Source: Lachnospiraceae bacterium AC3007
GTDB taxonomy: Bacteria > Bacillota > Clostridia > Lachnospirales > Lachnospiraceae
Length of the DNA: 64,000 bases
Assembly (NCBI GenBank): GCA_000621405.1
Contig: JHYK01000015.1
Span: 17,511-81,510, forward strand
Reading direction: 5' to 3'
Part shown: positions 1 through 6,929 of the stretch, in pieces
Layout of the letters: the number at the start of each line of letters is the position of its first letter
Numbering within the stretch: the stretch's first letter is position 1
Translations under genes and position numbers: made by a program
Notes under the pieces: generated by a model
Databases searched by the model: none
Seen by the model: only the letters and a program-made list of their open reading frames with translations
What the model was told of the DNA's origin: nothing

Positions 1-60
1 GTAGTGCTGTCCGGCTTCGGTGCGGGGATGACCTATGGTGCCTGCGTGGTGGTATGGTGA
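1..60 (+). CDS. fabH: 3-oxoacyl-ACP synthase III, C-terminal end (partial)
   Basis: Only the last 19 codons and the TGA stop are inside the window. In frame 1 they read as a chain ending SGFGAGMTYGACVVVW, which matches the highly conserved C-terminus of FabH, the KASIII enzyme that starts fatty-acid synthesis by condensing acetyl-CoA with malonyl-ACP. The stop codon overlaps the start of the MarR gene (ATGGTGA), so the two are translationally coupled. The rest of the gene, and presumably a fab operon, lies upstream. The match is short but distinctive; a thiolase-fold relative is the main alternative. Confidence 0.75.
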   Translation, partial: VVLSGFGAGMTYGACVVVW

Positions 61-503
61 GTAAGAATACGACTACATTGAACAGGCTGCTGGTCAATCT
101 CTTCAACGAGGTGCTGGAGGCAGAGTCACAGGCGGTGATCACGGGCGACTTCGTGGACATCTCCAATAATGACATGCATATCATGGATGCCATAGGAGTG
201 GAGGAGCCCAAGAATATGTCCGCCATAGCGGCAAAGCTAATGGTGACGGTGGGGACGCTGACCGTGAATATGAACAGTCTGGAAAAGAAGGGCTACATAG
301 AACGTAAGCGCTCCAGCGAGGACAAGCGCATGGTGTATGTAACGCTTACCGAAAAGGGAAGAAAGGCTTTCTTTCACCACAGGGATTTCCATAAGGAGAT
401 GATAAAGGCTGCCGTAAGGGGGCTGGATGAGGATGAGATGAAGGCTCTCATCAGCTGTCTCGACAAACTGGACAGATTTTTCGCTTCTCAGCATGATCTA
501 TAG
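54..503 (+). CDS. MarR-family transcriptional regulator, FabT-like by context
   Basis: A 149-residue winged-helix protein of normal MarR length. Residues 55-100 carry the helix-turn-helix and wing: SAIAAKLMVTVGTLTVNM, then LEKKGYIERKRSSEDKRMV, which is the typical recognition helix plus the DxR wing motif. The start overlaps the fabH-like stop by 5 bases. In Firmicutes a MarR protein in the fab operon (FabT) represses fatty-acid genes when bound to long-chain acyl-ACP. FabT identity is inferred here only from the neighbour and the family; the fold assignment is secure. In Streptococcus fabT precedes fabH, whereas here the regulator follows it. The operon appears to end after this gene, at a palindromic repeat. 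Confidence 0.85.
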   Translation: MVSKNTTTLNRLLVNLFNEVLEAESQAVITGDFVDISNNDMHIMDAIGVEEPKNMSAIAAKLMVTVGTLTVNMNSLEKKGYIERKRSSEDKRMVYVTLTEKGRKAFFHHRDFHKEMIKAAVRGLDEDEMKALISCLDKLDRFFASQHDL

Positions 504-548
504 CCTTTCATCTCAGGCAATGCTATCATATAGTGTTTAAAGCAGGGG

Positions 549-617
549 CAAGACAGCAGGGACGGTTCTTGTTGTCTTGCCGAATGACAAGACAAAAGAA
601 CCGTCCCTCTGTCTTGC
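549..617 (+). repeat. Palindromic intergenic repeat, family A (copy 1)
   Basis: A long imperfect inverted repeat. The left arm begins CAAGACAG and contains GGGACGGTTCTT; the right arm contains AAAAGAACCGTCCC and ends CTGTCTTG. It sits directly upstream of the AGGAGG ribosome site (620-625) of the next gene, so a transcript through it would place a stable hairpin just before the start codon. More copies occur at 1758-1870 and a half copy near 38551. Such REP-like elements are usually spread by RAYT-type transposases; none is present in the window. Confidence 0.85.
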
Positions 618-632
618 TCAGGAGGTTTAAGT

Positions 633-1754
633 ATGTTTAACAAAAGTGATCTCAGCCGCGACAGATGCATGCTTACCGGAGGATTTGCCTCCCTCGGATA
701 CGACTGGTGGTGGCATTCCTTTACAGGACGCAATGAGAGCACCGGTGAGGAAAAGGCGTTCTTTATCGAGTTTTTCGTATGCAATCCCGCATCGGGCGGT
801 GACGAGCCAGTGTTCGGACAGATTCAGGACAATCAGGAAAAGGGAGTGCGGCCGTCTTACCTCATGGTCAAAGCCGGAGTGTGGGGCGAAGGGGCATCCC
901 AGATGCACCGCTTTTTCGGCTGGAATAGCGTAAAGATGGAAATGGGAGTGCCTTTTTCCATATCGGCTTCCGACTGTTATCTGGACGAAAAAAAGCTTGC
1001 GGGAAGCATCAGTGTATCTGCAAGCGAGGCCTCGGATCATCCGGAATATATGTGTGATGCGGGTGATATCAGCTGGGATCTTAAGATCGAAAAGAAGACT
1101 GCCTATAACGTCGGCTACGGCGCGGGCAGGCTTTTCAGATATCTTCAGCTCTTCGAGATGTTCTGGCATGCGGAAGGAATGAAGACATACTTTGACGGAG
1201 AGGTGGTATATAACGGCGTAACATACAAGGTCAGCCGTGAGAACTGCTTTGGTTACTCCGACAAAAACTGGGGGCGTGATTTCACATCTCCCTGGGTATG
1301 GCTTTCCTCCAATGACCTTGTGAGCAAGGTTACCGGCATGCGCCTGAATGACAGCGTGTTTGATATAGGAGGCGGATGCCCGAAGATAGGACCCGTGAGC
1401 CTCAAGAGAAAACTCCTCAGCGCATACTGGCATGAGGGAAAGGGCTACGAATTCAATTTCTCAAAGTTCTGGACAATGACCCGCACGAGATTTGACTGCG
1501 GGGAGACTGAAGATGAGATCATATGGCATGTGGAGCAGAAGACCTTATTTAACCGTATGGTGACAGACATAAGGTGCAAAAAGAAGGACATGCTTTTTAT
1601 CAATTACGAGGCGCCCAACGGAAAGAAGCTTCACAACAGACTCTGGAACGGCGGCAACGGTGAAGGGACCGTAAAGCTGTATCATCTTGGAAAGCTGGTC
1701 GATGAGGTCAGCTGCGGCCACGTCGGATGCGAATATGGAGTGTACGGGGAGTGA
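633..1754 (+). CDS. Tocopherol cyclase-like / CrtC-AttH lipocalin-fold protein
   Basis: 373 residues with no signal peptide or membrane segment. The sequence is rich in aromatic residues and beta-strand patterns. The central motif GYSDKNWGRDFTSPWVWL (about residues 206-223) is typical of the tocopherol-cyclase / carotenoid hydratase lipocalin-like superfamily, where a conserved 'DKNWG' loop borders the ligand pocket. In plants and cyanobacteria this fold cyclises phytylquinols, but heterotrophic Clostridia make no tocopherol, so the substrate here is unknown. It begins with a strong AGGAGG site at 620-625 and stands alone. Palindromic family-A repeats lie on both sides (549-617 and 1758-1870), which may point to acquisition as a unit. 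The family call is good; function is not predicted. Confidence 0.75.
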   Translation: MFNKSDLSRDRCMLTGGFASLGYDWWWHSFTGRNESTGEEKAFFIEFFVCNPASGGDEPVFGQIQDNQEKGVRPSYLMVKAGVWGEGASQMHRFFGWNSVKMEMGVPFSISASDCYLDEKKLAGSISVSASEASDHPEYMCDAGDISWDLKIEKKTAYNVGYGAGRLFRYLQLFEMFWHAEGMKTYFDGEVVYNGVTYKVSRENCFGYSDKNWGRDFTSPWVWLSSNDLVSKVTGMRLNDSVFDIGGGCPKIGPVSLKRKLLSAYWHEGKGYEFNFSKFWTMTRTRFDCGETEDEIIWHVEQKTLFNRMVTDIRCKKKDMLFINYEAPNGKKLHNRLWNGGNGEGTVKLYHLGKLVDEVSCGHVGCEYGVYGE

Positions 1755-1757
1755 CAA

Positions 1758-1870
1758 CAAGACAGAGGGGACGGTTCTTATTGTCTTGCCAGCGTGCTGG
1801 CAAGACAAAAGAACCGTCCCCCTGTCTTGCGAGACAAAAGAACCGTCCCTCTGTCTTGCCCCTGTCTTGT
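1758..1870 (+). repeat. Palindromic intergenic repeat, family A (copies 2 and 3 plus a fragment)
   Basis: Positions 1758-1793 and 1796-1829 form a near-perfect inverted repeat closed by the inner stem CCAGC-GT-GCTGG. A further right-arm copy (AGACAAAAGAACCGTCCC...CTGTCTTG) follows at 1832-1858, and a tail fragment CCTGTCTTGTCA runs to 1872. The tail supplies the TTGTCA that acts as the likely -35 box of the tRNA pair. A strong hairpin here may also end transcription or protect the mRNA 3' end of the preceding gene, but there is no U-run. Confidence 0.85.
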
Positions 1871-1896
1871 CAAATCATCAGAGGTTGTGATAGAAT
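1867..1896 (+). promoter_or_regulatory. Promoter of the tRNA-Arg/tRNA-His pair
   Basis: TTGTCA (1867-1872), an 18-base spacer and an extended -10 TGATAGAAT (TAGAAT at 1891-1896). The expected start is near 1903, about 23 bases before tRNA-Arg. The -35 box lies in the tail of the family-A repeat. Confidence 0.6.
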
Positions 1897-1925
1897 GTGT
1901 CGGTGCGTGTTCAGACGCATGGTCC

Positions 1926-1999
<74 letters not shown>

Positions 2000-2004
2000 C
2001 GTAT

Positions 2005-2079
2005 GGTGGATATAGCGTAGTTGGTTAACGCGCCAGATTGTGGTTCTGGAGACCGAGGGTTCGAGTCCCTCTATCCACC
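2005..2079 (+). tRNA. tRNA-His (anticodon GTG)
   Basis: The cloverleaf starts with the histidine-specific extra G at -1 (2005) opposite C73. The acceptor stem is GTGGATA / TATCCAC, the anticodon stem CCAGA/TCTGG closes loop TTGTGGT (anticodon GTG), and the T-arm has TTCGAGT. CCA is not encoded. It lies 5 bases after tRNA-Arg and is probably co-transcribed with it. Confidence 0.95.
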
Positions 2080-2131
2080 CTTCCATATATAATCCCACTG
2101 TGTGACGACTTAACGGAAAGGTTGCCGGCCA

Positions 2132-3136
2132 ATGGCTCAGCGAGATAAAGGCGCGTATATTGCAATAGTCGATATTGTAAAGGCTGCGGCCTGTATCATG
2201 ATCTTTCTGTATCATTGCAACACCTTCCTTCCGGGAGAGTGGAAGTTCCTGACGATCTTCGGTCAGGATCTCGGCAACAATCTTTTTTTCATGGTGAGCG
2301 GATTCGCTCTTGCTCCCTCGATCGATCGTGCTCCTGTAAAAAAGATCCATGTCTGGTACCAAAAAAGACTGATCCGGATACTTCCGATCACTGCAATAGC
2401 TTATTTTGCGACCTGGCTTAAGGGGTATTATTCCTTCAGGGATCCGGCCCAGCTTTTCACTGTATTTATATACCCGACGCTGTACTGGTTTATAACAGCG
2501 ATCCTGGTCTTCTATCTGATCCTGTTTCTTATGGCAAAACTATCCGTCCCCTATGTGACAGCTGCTTTCATGGCTGCGCTTGCGATACTGTCAGCCGTGC
2601 TGTACGGAAGGCAGGAGAGGCTCTATACCATCGGTCTCTTTGCGATGCTTGCCGGATATGCGCTCAGAAGATGGCTTGCAAAAGACCATGCGGGAAGCGG
2701 GAGTTTATTTACAAAGAGATCTTTGACCGTGCCCGCACTTGTCCTTTTCCTTGCAGTTTTTATTATTGGCGAGACTATGGAATACGGACCTTTGCCGGCG
2801 CTCCTCATCTATCCTGCTGCTATGGGCTTCGGAGTCTTTGCTCTGACAGCCGGCTACGTCACTGACGATTCGCTGTCATCTCTTTTTGAAAAGAGCAGGA
2901 TACTTAAGGCCGTCGTCGGTTATGTCGGAGGCATGGCGCTTCCGCTGTATCTGGTGCAGTGTTTCTGCTCAGGACTTATAGGATTCTGGATCGGGCTGCA
3001 TATTGATTTTCCAATGTCATTTCCGGTTAATTTCGTGATCGTATGGTCTGCAGGGACCGTGCTCTTCATGATAGAAAAATACATTACAAAATGTTATAAT
3101 AAAACGTTGGTTAAAAACACGACAGAAAGAGAGTAA
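2132..3136 (+). CDS. Membrane acyltransferase (acyltransferase 3 / OafA-like)
   Basis: 334 residues with about ten hydrophobic segments. The N-terminus has the family signature: a first helix ending in IFLYHCNTF, then GNNLFFMVSGFALAP, and RLIRILPITAIAYF in the next loop. The conserved His (H28) after the first helix and the basic RxxR region are typical of acyltransferase family 3. These enzymes transfer acyl groups, often acetyl or succinyl, to envelope sugars or lipids. It is the first gene of a coupled set (next start 5 bases downstream) with an acyl-activating enzyme and glycosyltransferases, which fits acylation of a cell-surface glycan or glycolipid. The donor and acceptor cannot be told from sequence. 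Confidence 0.88.
   Translation: MAQRDKGAYIAIVDIVKAAACIMIFLYHCNTFLPGEWKFLTIFGQDLGNNLFFMVSGFALAPSIDRAPVKKIHVWYQKRLIRILPITAIAYFATWLKGYYSFRDPAQLFTVFIYPTLYWFITAILVFYLILFLMAKLSVPYVTAAFMAALAILSAVLYGRQERLYTIGLFAMLAGYALRRWLAKDHAGSGSLFTKRSLTVPALVLFLAVFIIGETMEYGPLPALLIYPAAMGFGVFALTAGYVTDDSLSSLFEKSRILKAVVGYVGGMALPLYLVQCFCSGLIGFWIGLHIDFPMSFPVNFVIVWSAGTVLFMIEKYITKCYNKTLVKNTTERE
3072..3100 (+). promoter_or_regulatory. Possible internal promoter before the acyl-AMP ligase
   Basis: TAGAAA (3072-3077), a 17-base spacer and the extended -10 TGTTATAAT (TATAAT at 3095-3100), inside the end of the acyltransferase gene. It would start transcription about 35 bases before the ligase gene. The -35 box matches 4 of 6 consensus bases. 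Confidence 0.4.
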
Positions 3137-3140
3137 AGCT

Positions 3141-4778
3141 ATGCCGATAACAGAACTGCTTGTAAGAAATGCCAAAGAGCACGGTGATGAGGTCGCACTG
3201 GTCGAACTTAATCCCATGATCCAGGATGCCAGGCGCATGACCTGGAAGGAGTACGATCTCATTCAGCCTGAGCCCGCCAAGCCGTACAGGAGAGAGATAA
3301 CCTGGAGGATATTTGACGAGAAGGCCAACCGTTTTGCAAATATGCTGATAGAGCGCGGGATACAGAAGGGAGACAAGGTAGGCATACTTCTCATGAACTG
3401 CCTCGAGTGGCTTCCCATCTACTTCGGTGTGCTGAAGACCGGAGCGCTCGCAGTCCCGCTGAATTTCAGATATGCTCCGGATGAGATCGAATATTGCGTG
3501 AATCTCGCAGAGATCGACATTCTTGTATTCGGTCCGGAATTCATAGGAAGAGTTGAGGAGATCGCTGAGAGGATCTCCGAGCACAGGCTTTTATTCTTTG
3601 TCGGAGAGAACTGTCCTTCTTTCGCGGAGAGCTACAACACGCTGACGGCAGACTGCTCTTCGGTGGCGCCCGATATCACACTTACGGACGATGATCTTGC
3701 CGCCATATATTTCTCGAGCGGTACAACGGGATTCCCTAAGGCTATACTCCATAAGCACAGGGCGCTCTCACAGTCTGCGGTGGTAGAGCAGAAGCACCAC
3801 GGGCAGACGAGGGATGACGTATTTCTGTGCATACCTCCGCTGTACCACACCGGAGCCAAGATGCACTGGTTCGGCTCGCTCATCTCATGCAGTAAGGCAG
3901 TGCTGCTCAAGGGCACAAAGCCTGAATTCGTGCTGGATGCGGTATCGAGTGAGAAGTGCACGATAGTCTGGCTTCTGGTGCCGTGGGCTCAGGACATACT
4001 GGATGCCCTCGACAGGAAGGATATGAACAAAGACGATTATGAGCTCTCGCAGTGGAGACTTATGCATATCGGAGCGCAGCCCGTTCCCAGGTCGTTGATC
4101 AGGCACTGGAGAGATTATTTCCCCAATCATCTCTACGATACGAACTACGGACTCTCCGAATCCACAGGTCCCGGGTGCGTGCATCTGGGCGTGGAGAATA
4201 TAGATCATGTCGGAGCGATAGGCGTTCCCGGATACGGATGGGAGTGCAAGATCGTGGATGAGCAGAGGAACGAGGTAAAGCAGGGCGAAGTCGGAGAGCT
4301 CGCTGTAAGGGGTCCCGGAGTCATGATCTGCTATTACCATGATGAAAAGGCCACCGAAGAGGTCATGGACAAGGAAGGCTGGCTCTATACCGGTGATATG
4401 GCAAGGCAGGATGAAGAAGGGTTTTATTATCTCGTCGACAGGAAGAAGGATGTCATCATCTCCGGCGGAGAGAATATCTATCCGGTCCAGATAGAGGACT
4501 TCCTGCACGGCTTTGATCCCGTGGATGACGTGGCTGTGATAGGACTTGCTGACAAGAGGCTCGGTGAGATATCCGTGGCCATTATAAAAGTAAAGCAGGG
4601 ATATACCTGCACGGAAGAAGAGGTTCAGGAATACTGCAGACAGCTTCCGAAGTACAAGAGACCCAGACAGATAATTTTTGCGGACGTCCCGAGGAATGCC
4701 ACCGGCAAGATAGAGAAGCCGAAGCTTCGCGAGATATACGGTGCCGTGAATCTTGTAGAAAAGGAAAATGAAGGATAA
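3141..4778 (+). CDS. Class I adenylate-forming enzyme, acyl-CoA synthetase type
   Basis: 545 residues, normal for the ANL superfamily. The AMP-binding P-loop YFSSGTTGFPKAI lies near residue 192. YGLSESTG is the A5 motif. YTGDMARQDEEGFYYLVDRK near 416-435 has the ribose-binding Asp. VIISGGENIYP is the hinge region, and the C-terminal NATGKIEKPKL carries the catalytic Lys. The enzyme activates a carboxylic acid with ATP and passes it to CoA or another thiol. Substrate is not predictable; the neighbouring acyltransferase suggests acyl donors for envelope modification, but a general fatty-acyl-CoA ligase is possible. Its stop overlaps the HD-GYP gene by 11 bases. Confidence 0.88.
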   Translation: MPITELLVRNAKEHGDEVALVELNPMIQDARRMTWKEYDLIQPEPAKPYRREITWRIFDEKANRFANMLIERGIQKGDKVGILLMNCLEWLPIYFGVLKTGALAVPLNFRYAPDEIEYCVNLAEIDILVFGPEFIGRVEEIAERISEHRLLFFVGENCPSFAESYNTLTADCSSVAPDITLTDDDLAAIYFSSGTTGFPKAILHKHRALSQSAVVEQKHHGQTRDDVFLCIPPLYHTGAKMHWFGSLISCSKAVLLKGTKPEFVLDAVSSEKCTIVWLLVPWAQDILDALDRKDMNKDDYELSQWRLMHIGAQPVPRSLIRHWRDYFPNHLYDTNYGLSESTGPGCVHLGVENIDHVGAIGVPGYGWECKIVDEQRNEVKQGEVGELAVRGPGVMICYYHDEKATEEVMDKEGWLYTGDMARQDEEGFYYLVDRKKDVIISGGENIYPVQIEDFLHGFDPVDDVAVIGLADKRLGEISVAIIKVKQGYTCTEEEVQEYCRQLPKYKRPRQIIFADVPRNATGKIEKPKLREIYGAVNLVEKENEG

Positions 4779-5973
4779 GAACACTACAACCTACAGGATA
4801 TTGTTTGGCCTTTATGCGGTTGTCATCATAGGCCTGTTCCTTTACAGCCGGAATATGTCAAACCGGACTTTTGTCGTGACCGATAAGACAAAGGTAGGCT
4901 ACGGTACGGCGATATATATGACCCATGAATGCTCCAAAGAGTGGAAGGAGACGGCGACTGACGGGTTTGACCGCGGCAAGGAATTTGACTTTACCATAGT
5001 GAACAACACGGAATCAGATATCAGATCCTGGCAGGCAGAGATAGGATTTGCGGACGATTTCAAGATAGACAGTGCCTGGAACGGAGATTTCGGAAAGAAT
5101 GACCACACTCTGTCGGTGGTGCCGGATGACAACACGGCTCAATTAGCCGGAGGAGAGGTAAAGAATTTCGGACTCGTGATGCACTGCCGTGAGGAGCAGG
5201 AAGTATCTGATTTCAAACTGTATTACAACGCGAATGTCAGGATGACGGATTCTCCTTTGTTCTGGATAATCCTGGCGGCCTTCATCATCACCCTGACCGT
5301 ATACGCGACCGATGTTCTGAACAGGCGCAAATACAAAAACCTCAGACAGAGGCAGGAGGAGATACAGGCGATCCTCCTTGAGAGCTTTACGACCTTCGCC
5401 AATATCATAGACGCCAAGGACCCTTACACACAGGGTCACTCCTTAAGAGTCGCTGAATATGCAAGACTTATTGCCGGTAAGATGGGATATTCCGAGGCCG
5501 AGAGGGAGAGAGTGTACTGGATCGGCATGCTCCACGATATAGGCAAGATCGGCATCACGGATGTGATACTGCAAAAGCCCGGCAAGCTCGATAATGAGGA
5601 ATACACCACGATCAAAACTCATGTGGACATCGGAGGGGCTATCTTAAGTGATTTCAATGCGCTGCCTGACATAGCCGACGGCGCAAGATATCATCACGAA
5701 AGATGGGACGGAAAGGGATACTCCAAGCATATCAGCGGAAAGGACATACCGGAGATCGCGCGTATCATATGCATCGCCGATTCCTTTGACGCCATGACAA
5801 GCCCGAGAGTATACAGGAAGGCCATGCCGATAGACTTTGCAAAGGAAGAGCTGCAAAAGTGCGCGGGCACTCAGTTCGATCCTGATATCGTGCCGGTCAT
5901 GATCGAACTCATCGATGAAGGAGTCGTGCCCATAGAGATCAAAGAGACGATAAAGTGGGAGCTTTCCGAATGA
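4768..5973 (+). CDS. Membrane HD-GYP protein with cellulose-binding-like outer domain
   Basis: 401 residues. A signal-anchor helix lies at about 9-28. An extracytoplasmic beta-rich domain (about 40-155) is followed by a second helix (about 163-184). The cytoplasmic HD-GYP phosphodiesterase domain runs from about 200 to 390. HDIGK at 256-260 gives the metal-binding HD pair, and HHERWDGKGYS at 309-319 is the GYP motif with Ser in place of Pro. The family hydrolyses cyclic-di-GMP. The outer domain has an NNT...W...AWNGDF...L.GGE..FG pattern like family-2 cellulose-binding modules (W88 and W104 as candidate sugar-contact residues). This suggests a sensor for polysaccharide. It lies between an acyl ligase and a GT2 gene. 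Domain calls are seen in sequence; ligand and output are inferred. Confidence 0.85.
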   Translation: MKDKNTTTYRILFGLYAVVIIGLFLYSRNMSNRTFVVTDKTKVGYGTAIYMTHECSKEWKETATDGFDRGKEFDFTIVNNTESDIRSWQAEIGFADDFKIDSAWNGDFGKNDHTLSVVPDDNTAQLAGGEVKNFGLVMHCREEQEVSDFKLYYNANVRMTDSPLFWIILAAFIITLTVYATDVLNRRKYKNLRQRQEEIQAILLESFTTFANIIDAKDPYTQGHSLRVAEYARLIAGKMGYSEAERERVYWIGMLHDIGKIGITDVILQKPGKLDNEEYTTIKTHVDIGGAILSDFNALPDIADGARYHHERWDGKGYSKHISGKDIPEIARIICIADSFDAMTSPRVYRKAMPIDFAKEELQKCAGTQFDPDIVPVMIELIDEGVVPIEIKETIKWELSE

Positions 5974-6929
5974 CGATAAGCGTCTGCCTCATAGTCAAAA
6001 ACGAGGAAAAAGTCCTTGAAAGATGCCTGTCATCTCTTAAGTGCATCGCGGATGAATTCGTTGTGGTTGATACCGGCTCGCAGGATGCCACCAAAGAGAT
6101 AGCCGAAAGATTCGGGGCAAAGGTATATGATCTTGAATGGCAGGATGATTTTGCCGCCGCCAGGAATCATGCCTTTTCCAAATGCTCCTGTGATTATATA
6201 TATTCCGCTGACGCCGACGAGGTCATAGATGAGAAGAATCAGGACAGGTTCGTGCGTCTTAAGTCAGCGCTGGATCCCTCCGTGGATATAGTGCAGTTTC
6301 TTTATACAAATCAGCTTGAATACAATACCACATATAATTTTGACAGCGAGTTAAGACCGAAACTCTACAGGAGACTCCGTTCCTTTGTATGGGAGGGCGA
6401 AGTGCACGAAAGAGTGCGCCTTGATCCCGTGATATTTGATTCCGACATAGAGATCATACATAAGCCTTCTTCCCTGCATTCGGGAAGAGATTTTGAGATC
6501 TTTAAGAAGGTGATAAGAAATAAGGGCGGACTGGATGCAAGGCTTCTTGACATGTATCTCAGGGAACTTGCGGTATCCGGTGAGGATAAGGATTTTACGG
6601 ATGCCATGGAGTATGTATCCGGGGCTCTTGAGAAGGAGAGCGATGCGCCGAGGATCAAGGATGAGCTCTATGTCCTCATGAGGGCATGCAGGGTGGCCGG
6701 TGATAACGAGGGCTTCATGAAGTATTCTCTCCGCGCTCTGGCGCTGGGGGATGTGACATCGGAGACCGCATTTGAACTCGGCGAGAGGTACCGTCTTGCC
6801 GGCGATATGGCTGAAGCAAGGATGTGGTATTACAACGCCGCAAACGAGACGGAGGCATCGCTGGATCACAGGTATAAGGATGAATATCCTCTCGTATATC
6901 TTAAGGATGCTGACGGAGACGGAGCATGA
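5970..6929 (+). CDS. Family 2 glycosyltransferase, SunS-like
   Basis: 319 residues from the ATG that overlaps the HD-GYP stop (ATGA). This start is preferred over an in-frame GTG at 5955 because family members begin with the first beta strand, here MTISVCLIVKNEE. The GT-A domain covers about 1-200. VVVDTGSQDATKEIA binds the nucleotide, and YSADADEVID has the DxD metal site. The C-terminal 100 residues are helical and TPR-like, as in SunS and related enzymes. It transfers a sugar from a nucleotide donor; acceptor unknown. It is translationally coupled to genes on both sides. Confidence 0.88.
   Translation: MTISVCLIVKNEEKVLERCLSSLKCIADEFVVVDTGSQDATKEIAERFGAKVYDLEWQDDFAAARNHAFSKCSCDYIYSADADEVIDEKNQDRFVRLKSALDPSVDIVQFLYTNQLEYNTTYNFDSELRPKLYRRLRSFVWEGEVHERVRLDPVIFDSDIEIIHKPSSLHSGRDFEIFKKVIRNKGGLDARLLDMYLRELAVSGEDKDFTDAMEYVSGALEKESDAPRIKDELYVLMRACRVAGDNEGFMKYSLRALALGDVTSETAFELGERYRLAGDMAEARMWYYNAANETEASLDHRYKDEYPLVYLKDADGDGA

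Noticed and set aside
627..1433. Long open frame on the - strand opposite the tocopherol-cyclase-like gene
   Set aside because: It has no ribosome site or family match and exactly shadows a well-supported + strand gene; similar shadows occur at 3885-4784 and 17664-18761.
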